Shown here piece after piece: positions 54,856 to 64,000 of a DNA stretch of 64,000 nucleotides. The DNA is from DASPWW01 sp963803425. Its GTDB lineage: Bacteria; Actinomycetota; Thermoleophilia; Solirubrobacterales; 70-9. Each line of letters opens with the position of its first letter. The stretch's first letter is position 1. Position numbers and translations under genes: made by a program. The notes beneath the pieces were generated by a model that saw only the letters and a list, made by a program, of their open reading frames with translations, was not told where the DNA came from and searched no databases. Location of the stretch: positions 1,860,001-1,924,000 of the forward strand of contig CAWDMA010000001.1 in the NCBI GenBank assembly GCA_963803425.1, read 5' to 3'.

Positions 54856-56086
54856 CTAGTAATCGAGCGCCCTGCCCGAGGAGGTGAGCTGCGCCTGCAC
54901 ATAGATGCTCTGCAGGAGCCCGATCGCCATGAAGGTCGTGAGCACGGAGGAGCCTCCGTAGCTCATCAACGGCAGCGGGATCCCGGTGATCGGCATCACC
55001 CCGAGGGTCATGCCGACGTTGACGAAGACCTGGAACAGCACCATCGCGACTATTCCGCCTGCGAGCAGGCTGCCGTACAGGTTCTTCGAAAGCGTCGATT
55101 ATGCGCAGCGCCCTCCATATCAGCAGGGCGTACAGGGACAGAAGCAACGCAGCACCGGCGAACCCGAAGCGCTCGCCCACCACAGCGAAGATGAAGTCGG
55201 TGTGGCGCTCCGGAAGGAAGCCGCTCTGCGTCTGGGTGGCTTCATCGCCGCGGCCGGTCTTTCCTCCGGATCCGACGGCGATCAAGGCCTGGTTGATCTG
55301 ATAGCTGGAGTCGCTCGGGTCGTCTCCCCTGTCGAGGAAGGACGTGAGGCGATCCTGCTGGTAGCCCTTCAGCACCGGCACGCCGGCCGCGGGCGCAACC
55401 ACAAGAACCAGGGTTGCGATCGCGGCGGCGAGGGCGCCGAGGGCCGCGAAGTGCGTCCAACGCACTCCTGCGATGAAGAGAATCGTCAAGCGTGACGCAC
55501 GATAAAGACGGTCGCGGTGCCGAGATCGGGCTGCAGCGCGACGAGCAGCGCCGGCGCGAACCCGAGCGTGAGCAGGCGCACGGTGCGCCTCCCCTCGGGC
55601 ACCCGCCGCGCCCGGTCGATCACGAACCCGGCCAGGGCCAGGATCAGCAGCACCTTGCCCAGCTCCGAGGGCTGGAACGTGAAGAAGGGAAGCTCGATCC
55701 ACCGCCGCGACCCGCGCGCCGCGGCGCCCAGCAGCAGCACGAGCACGATCGAGGCGGTCAGCGCCGTGTACAGCCCGACGCGGAGCTCGCGGAAGCGCGA
55801 GTAGTCGATCCGGGTGAGCGCGAACATCAGCGCGATCCCAAGCACCGCGTAGATGCTCTGCCGGATCACGAAGAAGAAGGGCTGCGCCGGGGACGTCGCC
55901 CTGCGTCGTCGCGGTCAGCGTCCCGATCGAGAACAGGATCAGGCCGATCGCCGCGACGCCGAGCCACGGGTCCATCTGTGCGATCCCGAGCCGCTCGATC
56001 AGCGCCGGTGGGCGCGACTCGAACCGCTGCGCGCGCGAGACGGCCTCGATCGCCGGCCGGCGGGCTCCGGTCGGTGCGGTGGCCAT
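54856..56086 (-). CDS. rodA: peptidoglycan glycosyltransferase RodA (SEDS family; frameshifts)
   Basis: Polymerises lipid II during side-wall growth together with MrdA. Pieces in sequence: DPWLGVAAIGLILFSIGTLTA; SIYAVLGIALMFALTRIDYS; RRWIELPFFTFQPSELGKVLL (SEDS signature); ALQPDLGTATVFIV; the long extracellular loop with YQQDRLTSFLDRGDDPSDSSYQ; HTDFIFAVVGERFGF; and GIPLPLMSYGGSSVLTTFMA. Frame changes near 55900, 55495 and 55080. The ATG overlaps the mrdA stop. Confidence 0.92.
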
Positions 56087-58043
56087 CAGTCGTACGCCCC
56101 CCGCCGCCGCCCGCCGGGGTCTGGCCGGCCTGCACGTCCGGCGCCGGCGCGCCCGGCTGGGTGCCGAGCGCCGCGGCCATGATCTGCGACGCGGCGGGGG
56201 CGGCCGCGTCGGCGCCGAACCCGCCGTGCTCGATCGTCACCGCGACCACGACCCTGGGGTTGGGGTAGGGCGCCATCCCCACGTACCAGGACTGATCCTG
56301 CTTGGTGGGATCCCCCTCTGCGGTGCCGGTCTTGCCGGCGACGTCGCGCTTCCAGTTCCCGAACACCTTGTACGAGGTGCCGCCCGGCTCCATCGCCGCG
56401 GCGTGCAGGCCCTCCATGATCGTCCGCCGGTAGGCGGGGTCGATGTCGACGTGGCGGCGCGGCGCCGGGCGGATCTCCTGCACGACCTCGCCGCTCGCGT
56501 TCTCGACCCGCTCCCCGACGTGCGGGCGGACGACATCGCCGCCGTTCGCGATCGTCGAGTACGCGACCGCGAGCTGCAACGGATTCGACTGCAGGTCGCC
56601 CTGGCCGACGGCGAGGTTGATCCCGTCACCGGCGAGCCACTGGCGGTCGGTCTCCTTGAAGGGCACCGCCCTCGTCCCGCCCGGCGAGTCCGGGTCCTTC
56701 GCCTTCGCGTACAGGGCGTTCCGCCACTCGGGAGTCGGAACGAGGCCGGGCAGCTCTCCGGGCAGGTCGATCCCGGTCGGCTCGCCGATCCCGAGCCTGT
56801 GCGCCCACTCCTGGATCGGCTCGCCGCCCTTCAGCTCCGCGTCGTACCCGAGCTTGTAGAAGTACACGTCCGAGGACACCTTCAGCGCGTCGCGCATCGT
56901 CAGCGGCCCGTACACCTTGTCGCCGGCGTTCTTGAACTCGGTCACGTCGACCTTCAGCACGCCGTTGTCCTGGACCACCTTGTCAGGGGTGATCAGCCCG
57001 TCCTCGAGCGCCGCCGTCGCGGTGATCGGCTTGAAGGTCGAGCCGGTCGGGTAGGCGCCCTGGATCGCGCGGTCGGTGATCGGCGCATCCTCCTTCTTCG
57101 AGCTGAGCTGCTTGTACACCGACGGCGGCAGCTTCGCCCGGGTGAAGATCGACGGGTCGAAGGTCGGATACGAGCCGAGCCCGAGCACCTGCCCGTTCCG
57201 GGGGTCCATCGCCACGAACGCTCCGGGGAGCCCGCCGAACGAGGCGAGCGCCTGCTCCCCCGCCGCCTGCACCTTGGAGTCGATCGTGAGCTGCAGGTTG
57301 TTCCCGGCGGTTGCCTTCTTCGCGCCCACCTCGCCGCCGCGGGGGCGGCCGAGCGCGTCGACCTGCACGTCGAGGCTGCCGGGCTGGCCGCGAAGCAGGT
57401 GGTCGTACTGGTACTCGACGCCCTCGACCCCGACCTGGTCCCCGGGCTCGAGCTGGGCGTATCGCGGCTCGGCGAGCTGCTCCGGGGTCACCTCCCCGAC
57501 GTGCCCGACGATGTGCGCGGCGAGGTCGCCCCGCGGGTAGTCGCGAACGAACACGCGCTGCACGGTGACTCCGGGGAACTTCTCCTTGTGCTCCTCGAGG
57601 TAGTAGACGAGCGGGTACCCGACGTCGCGGCGCAGCGTGATCGGGCTGGAGGGAAGATCCTTGGTCTGCACACGGATCTGCTTCTTGATCTCCCCCTCCG
57701 CGATACCCGAGGCGCTCGCGAGCCGGTCGATCAGGTGCTTCCGCTTCGCGGTGCCGCGCTTCGGGAGCTCCTCGGGATCGAGCTGCAGCGCCAGCGCCGT
57801 GCGGTTGTCGACCAGCACCTTGCCGTTCCGGTCGACGATCTCGCCGCGGGGCGCCTGCACCCGGATCTGGCGGACGCGATTGTGCTGCGCCTGCTCCAGG
57901 TAGTCGTCGCCCGACAGGACCTGCAGGTACCAGAGCCGCAGGAAGATCACCCCGAACACGAGCAGCGCCACGCCGCTGAGCACGGCGACCCTGAATGCGA
58001 ACTGGGCGTGATCCGAAGGCTTGTTGTCGTCGCGAAACATCAT
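56086..58043 (-). CDS. mrdA: penicillin-binding protein 2 (MrdA), elongasome transpeptidase
   Basis: About 650 residues: short cytoplasmic start, membrane anchor (VAVLSGVALLVFGVIFLRLWYL), dimerisation domain with PRGEIVDRNGKVLVDN, and transpeptidase domain with the active serine in GSTFKPITA, SSDVYFYK (SxD variant of SxN) and AGKTGTAEGD. The frame runs past the expected end into an arginine-rich string; one base in the GGGGGG run near 56105 would give a stop overlapping the rodA ATG, so I end it at 56086. Start ATG 58043 overlaps the mreD stop. Confidence 0.93.
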
Positions 58044-58591
58044 GCGGTGGTGAGCGGAGTGCGGAGCCGGCGGCGGCGGCGCGGCCGGCCGTCGATCAGC
58101 GCCGGTCGCAGCGCCCACCTCACTGCAGGGTAGATGGGGATCGCGAGCACCAAGCCGAGCAACGCCTGCAGGATGATCTCCCGCACGACCAGCGGGCTGA
58201 CCGAGGCGTCCACGCCGATCATCAGTTGCACGACTCCGTACAGAATGGACGCGAGCAGGGTGAGCCCACCGGCGATCACCGGCGGGACGATCGGGTTCGT
58301 GATCTCGAACGCCTCCCTGTAGCGGCCGGCGACGTAGCCGACCGTGAGCAGTACCAGCGAGGCGACGCCGAGGGTCTCGAGCAGGACCGAGTCGAACAGC
58401 AAGCCCGCCGCGAACCCGCACACGGCCCCGACCACCGCTCCTCCGAGCAGGCCGAGGCTGACGACGATCACCGGCAGCACGTCGGGGGTGCCGCCGAGGA
58501 TCGAGAGCTCGGAGAAGAACGAGACCTGGAGGATCACGGCTCCGATCAGGATCGCGGCGAGGCGAAGATAGATCTGGCGCGTCAAGATCAT
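58040..58591 (-). CDS. mreD: rod-shape protein MreD
   Basis: 183 residues, about five membrane helices (RLAAILIGAVILQVSFFSEL first, then VLPVIVVSLGLLGGAVVGAV and others), matching MreD length and hydrophobicity. The ATG at 58591 follows the right arm of a hairpin repeat by one base, and there is no recognisable ribosome-binding site other than within that hairpin. Confidence 0.9.
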   Translation of the reverse strand: MILTRQIYLRLAAILIGAVILQVSFFSELSILGGTPDVLPVIVVSLGLLGGAVVGAVCGFAAGLLFDSVLLETLGVASLVLLTVGYVAGRYREAFEITNPIVPPVIAGGLTLLASILYGVVQLMIGVDASVSPLVVREIILQALLGLVLAIPIYPAVRWALRPALIDGRPRRRRRLRTPLTTA

Positions 58592-58592
58592 G

Positions 58593-58630
58593 CCCGCCGC
58601 ATCCTCCGCTTCGCATCCGGGTGCGGCGGG
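58593..58630 (-). repeat. hairpin repeat copy E, between mreC and mreD
   Basis: Perfect 9-bp arms CCCGCCGCA (58593-58601) and TGCGGCGGG (58622-58630) around a 20-nt core, minus strand CCCGGATGCGAAGCGGAGGA, with one base different from the other cores (GATGCG for GACGCG). It lies within the 58-bp gap and touches the mreD start region. Confidence 0.9.
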
Positions 58631-58649
58631 GTTCCGTGCAGCCCGCTCA

Positions 58650-59543
58650 CTAGCCAGTGCCTCCGTTGTCGGCGCGGCTGTCGCCGGCGCCCTTCTCGGG
58701 CCGGGTGAGCACGGAGACGATCTCCACGTCTCGCATGTCGACGAACGGCTTCACGTGCACCCGCTGGTAGGTCTCCTGTTCGTCGAGGGTCGCCTCGGTG
58801 ACTGTGCCGATCTCGATCCCGTAAGGGAACACGGAGCCGAGCCGGTCCGTGCTCCACCCAGCGGTCACCACCATCTGGCCCTCGCTCACGTTCTGGTCGT
58901 TCTGGATGAAGTCGAGCAGGAGCTGGTCCGGGTCGCCGACCTCGGGCTCGATCACGCCGGAGGGCCCGCTGGGGAGCACCTTCGCGGACACTGCGCTGCG
59001 GTGGTCGGTGATCAGCGTCACCTGCGAGGTGCCGGCGGTGGTCTGGGCGATCCGGCCGACGAGCCCGTCGCCGGTGACCACCGGGTCGTCGGTGCGGATC
59101 CCCGCGCTGGATCCGTGGTCGAGCGTGACCGTGGAGCTCCACACCGTCGGGGACCGCCCTATCACCCGGGCCGTGACGCCGACCCGCCCCTCGATCCCAC
59201 CGCCGGGGCCGAGCTTGACCAGGTCGCGTAGCTGCTTGTTCTCACCCACCGCTGACTCTGCTTTCGCCAGTCGCTTCCGAAGGTCCTGGTTCTCGGACTT
59301 CAGCTCCGCGTTCTCGCCGCGCGCGTCGAAGGTCTCCCCGAACCAGTCGAACAGGTCCTTGACCGGCTTCAGGGCGCGCCCGGTGCCCTCCTCGAACGGC
59401 CCCAGCACGGTCGAGACGCCGCGCTGGACGCCGTGCAGCGGGCCGCCGCTGCCCTCGCTGAAGTGGCTGCTGAGCAGGACCAGCGAGACGATCAGGAGCA
59501 CGACCAGGATCGCTCGGCGGCGGCGAACCTGCTTTCGGTACAC
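58650..59543 (-). CDS. mreC: rod-shape protein MreC
   Basis: 297 residues: N-terminal membrane anchor (RRRAILVVLLIVSLVLLSSHF), coiled coil (ENAELKSENQDLRKRLAKAESAVGENKQLRD) and two beta-barrel domains with VTARVIGRSPTVWSSTVTLDHGS and VVTGDGLVGRIAQTT. It scaffolds the elongasome between MreB and the periplasm-facing enzymes. Confidence 0.95.
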   Translation of the reverse strand: MYRKQVRRRRAILVVLLIVSLVLLSSHFSEGSGGPLHGVQRGVSTVLGPFEEGTGRALKPVKDLFDWFGETFDARGENAELKSENQDLRKRLAKAESAVGENKQLRDLVKLGPGGGIEGRVGVTARVIGRSPTVWSSTVTLDHGSSAGIRTDDPVVTGDGLVGRIAQTTAGTSQVTLITDHRSAVSAKVLPSGPSGVIEPEVGDPDQLLLDFIQNDQNVSEGQMVVTAGWSTDRLGSVFPYGIEIGTVTEATLDEQETYQRVHVKPFVDMRDVEIVSVLTRPEKGAGDSRADNGGTG

Positions 59544-59555
59544 GATCTCCTCCGG

Positions 59556-60614
<1,059 letters not shown>

Positions 60615-60745
60615 CGTAAGAAGGTAGGCGAAACCAGGTACGGCGCCCCCTCCCGCGGGCGAACTGCCGCGCGGCCCCTTCCTGGCAACGGATGAATGCA
60701 GTCTAGCGGACCCCCATCTGGGCGAAATTTCCCCTGCAGGCAAGG

Positions 60746-60782
60746 CGCCCAACGTGCTCCGCTTCGCGTCCGCCGTTGGGCG
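60746..60782 (-). repeat. hairpin repeat copy F, between maf and mreB
   Basis: Perfect 9-bp arms CGCCCAACG (60746-60754) and CGTTGGGCG (60774-60782) around the 19-nt core; minus strand GCGGACGCGAAGCGGAGCA. It begins 2 bp after the maf stop and could act as its terminator; the rest of the 60615-60784 gap has no gene. Confidence 0.9.
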
Positions 60783-60784
60783 GT

Positions 60785-61324
60785 TCAGAACAAATCCGGC
60801 GCAAGCTCCACCAGCACCGGCACCGGCAGTCCCACCACGTTGGAGAAGTCGCCTTCGAGGCGCGCGATCAGGATCGAGCCGAGCCCCTGGATCGCGTAGG
60901 CGCCGGCGCGGTCGCGCCACTCGCCCGAGCCGAGGTAGCGGCCCAGTGTCGAGCGGTCGAGGTCGCGAAAGGTGACCAGGGAGCGACCCACCCCGGTTCG
61001 CTCGCCCTCCGGGCCGACGATCGCGACGCCGGTCAGCACCTCGTGGGTGCGGCCGGAGAGCGCCGTGAGATGCTCGCGCGCCTCCGCCTCGTCCGACGCC
61101 TTGCCGAGCACGCGCCCGTCGAGCACGACCTCGGTGTCCGCGGCAAGCACTCGCGCCCCCGGCTCGGCCGCCACCGCATGCGCCTTCCGCCGCGCGTTCA
61201 CGAGCACGACGGACTCGGGCTCCCCGACGGTGAGCTCGTCCACATCGGTCGCGACCACCTCGTGAGCGATCCCGAGCGCGGTCAGGATCTCCGTCCGCCG
61301 TGGGGATCTGGACGCGAGGACTAG
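60785..61324 (-). CDS. maf: Maf-like nucleotide pyrophosphatase (start unresolved)
   Basis: Hydrolyses non-canonical or modified nucleoside triphosphates. LVLASRSPRRTEILTALGI (family signature with the phosphate-binding Ser/Arg) begins at 61324, then VLAADTEVVLDGRVLGK, and GAYAIQGLGSILIARLEGDF (QG motif). No ATG, GTG or TTG is in frame before LVLASRS: an upstream stop lies in the ndk tail. A GTG at 61258 would cut off the conserved N-terminus. One miscalled base around 61325-61330 is likely. Confidence 0.88.
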   Translation of the reverse strand, partial: LVLASRSPRRTEILTALGIAHEVVATDVDELTVGEPESVVLVNARRKAHAVAAEPGARVLAADTEVVLDGRVLGKASDEAEAREHLTALSGRTHEVLTGVAIVGPEGERTGVGRSLVTFRDLDRSTLGRYLGSGEWRDRAGAYAIQGLGSILIARLEGDFSNVVGLPVPVLVELAPDLF

Positions 61325-61331
61325 CGAGGCG

Positions 61332-61736
61332 TCAGAGCTCGGGAAACCACAGCTCGATCTCGCGCCGGGCGGACTCCTCGGAGTCCGAGCCGTGAACGAG
61401 GTTGAACGTCACCTCGGTCGCGAAGTCGCCCCGGATCGACCCGGGCGATGCCTCGAGCGGGTCGGTGGCCCCGATGATCTGCCGCGCCGCCTCGACCGCG
61501 CCGGTGCCCTCGAGCACGATCGCGACCAGTGGGCCGCGGGTGATGAAGGAGATCAGCTCTCCGAAGAACGGCTTCTCCTTGTGCTCGGCGTAGTGCTCGT
61601 GCGCGAGCCCCTGCTCGACCAGCATCTGCTTCAGGGCGACCAGTCGGAGGCCCTTGCGCTCGAACCGAGCGACGATCTCGCCGGTCAACCCGCGCTCGAA
61701 GGCGTCGGGCTTGATCAGGATCAGCGTCCGAGGCAC
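61332..61736 (-). CDS. ndk: nucleoside diphosphate kinase Ndk
   Basis: 134 residues. GTG 61736 begins VPRTLILIKPDAFERGLTGE; the active-site histidine is in FNLVHGSDSEESARREIELWF. KPFFGELISFITRGPLVAIVLEG is typical. The frame is open upstream into the zinc-ribbon gene only because that gene is out of frame by one base. maf follows. Confidence 0.96.
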   Translation of the reverse strand: MPRTLILIKPDAFERGLTGEIVARFERKGLRLVALKQMLVEQGLAHEHYAEHKEKPFFGELISFITRGPLVAIVLEGTGAVEAARQIIGATDPLEASPGSIRGDFATEVTFNLVHGSDSEESARREIELWFPEL

Positions 61737-61746
61737 AACCGGTCCG

Positions 61747-62516
61747 TCAGGAGGTCGGCGCCGGGCGAGAGCGCTCCTCGCCGGCCGATCCGCCGCTCGC
61801 CCCCGGGCTCGCCTGCGGCTTGGCCTCGCGGGCCTCGCCCTTGCCGTCACCCGAGCCGGTCCGCGCCGGCGCCCGCTGCGGGCCGGCGCCGCCCTTGCGG
61901 CGCTCTCCCGAGCCGGAGCGCTTCCCGGGCTTCGCCCCGCTCCGGTCGGCACTCGGCGCCGGCCGCTGCTCGCGGGACGGACGCTCCCGGAGGGCTTGCC
62001 CTCGCGCGCCGGCTTCGCCTCACGCGGCGGCTTGCTCTCGCGGCCGGAGACCCGTCGCTCCGGGGCCGGCCGCCCGATCGGCGTCTCGCAGTACGGGCAC
62101 ATCGCCCACCGGGGATCGACGGGCTTCCCGCAGCTCGAGCACGGGTCCTTCAGCCTCGCCCTGCAGCTCGGGCAGCGCAGGAACGCCTTGTCGATCGGGT
62201 ACTCGCACTTGGGGCACGACAGCTCGGTGAGCTGCCGGACCTGGAGCTCAGCGGCCCGGATCTCGACGTCGCGCTCGTGCACGTCCTCGAGGAAGTCCGG
62301 GGGGCGCAGGATCGAGTACACCACCGTCCCGATGAAGGGAAAGACGAGTGAGGCGCCGACCGAGGACGCGACCAGGACCGGGTCCGAGATCCGCCGCCGG
62401 GCGTCGAAGAAGGTCCACACGACGAGCGCCAGGTAGACCACTACCAGCGACAGGACCAGCAGGTTCACGACCAGGTTGAGGGTGTCGTTGCCGATTCCGA
62501 ATAGCGCTACAAGCAT
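61747..62516 (-). CDS. membrane protein with double zinc ribbon and basic tail (one frameshift)
   Basis: About 256 residues: two N-terminal membrane helices (LNLVVNLLVLSLVVVYLALVVW and VASSVGASLVFPFIGTVVYS), then a zinc-binding region with CPKCEYPIDKAFLRCPSC and CSSCGKPVDPRWAMCPYC (four CxxC pairs), then a low-complexity Lys/Arg/Pro tail. The tail changes frame near 61980; restoring one G gives RPSREQRPAPSADRSGAKPG to a stop at 61747, just before ndk. Function unknown; it is a common neighbour in this cluster type. Confidence 0.8.
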
Positions 62517-62634
62517 GTTTCCGCCCACATTCCGTGGTTTGGGACCCGCGTGAGTCTAGAGGTCACCCGCGCGTCGACCCACCCTTGGTTCGCTGCCCGA
62601 GCGGCGATCCCTGTGCTCGTACCCCGTACCCCGC

Positions 62635-62754
62635 CTACAGGAACAGGCGCCCGAAAGCGTACCCGAGGCCGAAGAAGACCAGGATCACCAGGGCCACCAC
62701 GAAGGCGACCAAGCCCATCATTGCGAGCAGCTCGGAGCGCGCCTGCCTGTCCAT
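62635..62754 (-). CDS. 39-residue single-pass membrane protein
   Basis: MDRQARSELLAMMGLVAFVV starts a 39-residue protein whose residues about 10-37 are one hydrophobic helix (ending YAFGRLFL). It is an intact ATG-to-TAG frame in the gap between the zinc-ribbon gene and folC, on the same strand and with low-bias hydrophobic coding sequence. A GGGTTTGTG precedes the ATG rather than a strong ribosome-binding site. Small membrane proteins at this position may be regulatory; function unknown. Confidence 0.6.
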   Translation of the reverse strand: MDRQARSELLAMMGLVAFVVALVILVFFGLGYAFGRLFL

Positions 62755-62838
62755 CACAAACCCGCCCTGCTCGGCTCTCGCTCGCTCGCACTCATGTCAC
62801 CGGTTGCCATGCTCGCTCGCTCCCGCGTGCGCGGGGCG

Positions 62839-64000
62839 CTATAGAAGGTAGTGCGATCCGGTGAACAGGGCAATCCCGGAGCGGGCGGCGGCGAGCTCGC
62901 GGGTGCGGCGCGACGCGGACTCGAGATCCGCGACCGCCTCGGCCGCGACGCCGGCGGAGGCGAACAGCTCGGCGAGCCGGGCCGCCGAAACGCTGGTCGC
63001 GCCAGAGCGGCCGGAGCCGGCGAGCCGCTGGGGCGGCACCTCGGTGCACACCGCGACGGACAGCGCCGGCGCCAGCGCCGCCACGAATCCGGCGTCGTCC
63101 TTGCCCTCGAGCAGCGCGATGCACGCCACCACCGGGCGCCCGCCGGCCGCCTCCGGGAGCGCCTCTGCGAGCGCCCGGGCACCGGCCGCGTTGTGCGCCG
63201 CGTCGAGCACCTCGAGCGGCTTGCGCTCGCGCACCTCGAGCCGCGCCCGCAGCCGCAGCTCCGCGGCCACCCGCCCGACCGCGTCGACGTCGAGCCCGCC
63301 GAGCACCGCTCTCGCCGCCGCCAGCGCGACCGCGAAGTTGCGGCGCTGGTAGGGGCCGGGGGCGCTCAGATCCAGCCCCGGGCCGGGCTCGGCGCGGACC
63401 AGCAAGGCGCCGCGCTCGCCTGCGGTTCGCTCCGCGAGGCTCTCCGCCTCCGGGCCGAGCCGGCCGATCACGAGCGTCGAGTGATCGCGCAGGACGGCGA
63501 GCTTCTCGGCGGCGATCTCGCGCTCGGTCTCCCCGAGCCACTCGGTGTGCTCGAGGCTGATCGAGGTGAGCGCGGTCACCTGCGACGGGAGCACGTTGGT
63601 CGCGTCGAGCCTCCCCCCCAATCCCGCCTCGATCACGCCGAACTCGACCCCTGCCCCGGCCAGCGCGGTGAACGCCGCGGCCGTGAAAGCCTCGAACTGG
63701 GTTACTGCGTCGCCCTCGTCGAGGGATCGATCCACCGCCTCGATCGCCTCGGCGGTGCGCTCGATCGCGGCGGCGAGGACGGCGCGGTCGATCTCGTCAC
63801 CGCGCACAAGGACACGCTCCGGCCACCCGTGGATGTGTGGCGACAGGTAGGCGCCCGCCGTGTGACCGTGCGCCTCGAGCAGCGCAGCGGTCATCTCGGT
63901 CACCGAGGACTTCCCGTTGCTTCCGACCACGTGTATGGAGGCGAACCGGTGCTGCGGCATCCCCAGCACCGAGGTCAGCCGGCGGATCCGGTCGAGTCCC
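62839..64000 (-). CDS. folC: folylpolyglutamate/dihydrofolate synthase FolC (5' end outside window)
   Basis: Adds glutamates to folates, and may also make dihydrofolate. ASIHVVGSNGKSSVTEMTAALL is the P-loop (VxGTNGKxS-type), GVIEAGLGGRLDATNVL, ALTSISLEHTEWLGETEREIA and LDAAHNAAGARALAEALP are the family motifs. The reading frame is open to the end of the window, so an estimated 20-40 residues of the N-terminus are missing. Upstream is expected to be valS. Confidence 0.95.
   Translation of the reverse strand, partial: GLDRIRRLTSVLGMPQHRFASIHVVGSNGKSSVTEMTAALLEAHGHTAGAYLSPHIHGWPERVLVRGDEIDRAVLAAAIERTAEAIEAVDRSLDEGDAVTQFEAFTAAAFTALAGAGVEFGVIEAGLGGRLDATNVLPSQVTALTSISLEHTEWLGETEREIAAEKLAVLRDHSTLVIGRLGPEAESLAERTAGERGALLVRAEPGPGLDLSAPGPYQRRNFAVALAAARAVLGGLDVDAVGRVAAELRLRARLEVRERKPLEVLDAAHNAAGARALAEALPEAAGGRPVVACIALLEGKDDAGFVAALAPALSVAVCTEVPPQRLAGSGRSGATSVSAARLAELFASAGVAAEAVADLESASRRTRELAAARSGIALFTGSHYLL

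Noticed and set aside
61332..62528. Apparent fusion of a zinc-ribbon membrane protein to Ndk
   Set aside because: The low-complexity linker is out of frame by one base; the adjacent frame gives a natural tail with its own stop at 61747, and Ndk has its own GTG at 61736.

Overview
The window is high-GC chromosomal DNA from an actinobacterium. Three things point to class Thermoleophilia (probably Solirubrobacterales): the gene order folC-ndk-maf-mreBCD-mrdA-rodA-rng-rplU-rpmA-obg-proB / proA-nadD-rsfS, the secreted proteins with runs of lysine, and the many start codons placed directly behind a -10 hexamer. This placement is an inference from gene content, not from a database match. About 60 genes are present, mostly on the minus strand. 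There is one tRNA. I see no rRNA, CRISPR array, prophage or recognisable insertion sequence.

Layout. 1-7.9 kb: 5' end of an HtrA-like protease, then trpC-trpD-trpG-trpE-hisIE, era, ybeY, phoH and yqeY. 7.9-13.8 kb: a methyltransferase, a poly-lysine secreted protein, murI, prmA, dnaJ, hrcA and a HadA/HadB-like dehydratase pair. 13.8-22.5 kb: AidB-like acyl-CoA dehydrogenase, two SnoaL-like proteins, lepA, a GH114-like secreted protein, HdeD, murJ, rpsT and holA. 22.5-27 kb: small lipoprotein, comEC with two tandem comEA-like genes (DNA uptake), acylphosphatase and a cupin. 27-34.5 kb: leuS, small hypotheticals, a secreted protein, a divergent DtxR-type regulator and Nramp transporter, and a damaged surface-protein gene beside tRNA-Ala(GGC). 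34.7-38.1 kb: a hypothetical gene, a DivIVA-like gene, rsfS, nadD and proA. 38.1-49.6 kb: an accessory block between proA and proB with a dual methyltransferase, acyltransferase, two glycosyltransferases, surface proteins, a Ccr-like reductase and a seven-bladed propeller. 49.6-64 kb: proB, obg, rpmA, rplU, rng, rodA, mrdA, mreD, mreC, mreB, maf, ndk, a zinc-ribbon membrane protein, a 39-residue membrane protein and folC.

The most unusual signal is a dispersed short hairpin present in six copies. A nearly invariant 19-20 nt core containing GCGAAGC is flanked by 9-bp inverted arms. The arm sequence differs completely between loci, yet in four copies the two arms still pair perfectly. Copies sit inside era, across the ybeY/era junction (tandem pair), inside leuS at a frameshift, against the mreD start codon, and 2 bp behind the maf stop. 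This looks like a small mobile or structured DNA/RNA element that also contributes amino acids to essential proteins.

Sequence quality matters for reading this window. Single-base frameshifts interrupt several genes (comEC, leuS, acylphosphatase, a methyltransferase), and about 50.6-56.1 kb is dense with them in the essential genes obg, rpmA, rplU, rng and rodA. I treat these as probable assembly or base-calling errors, and coordinates of those genes are outer limits.
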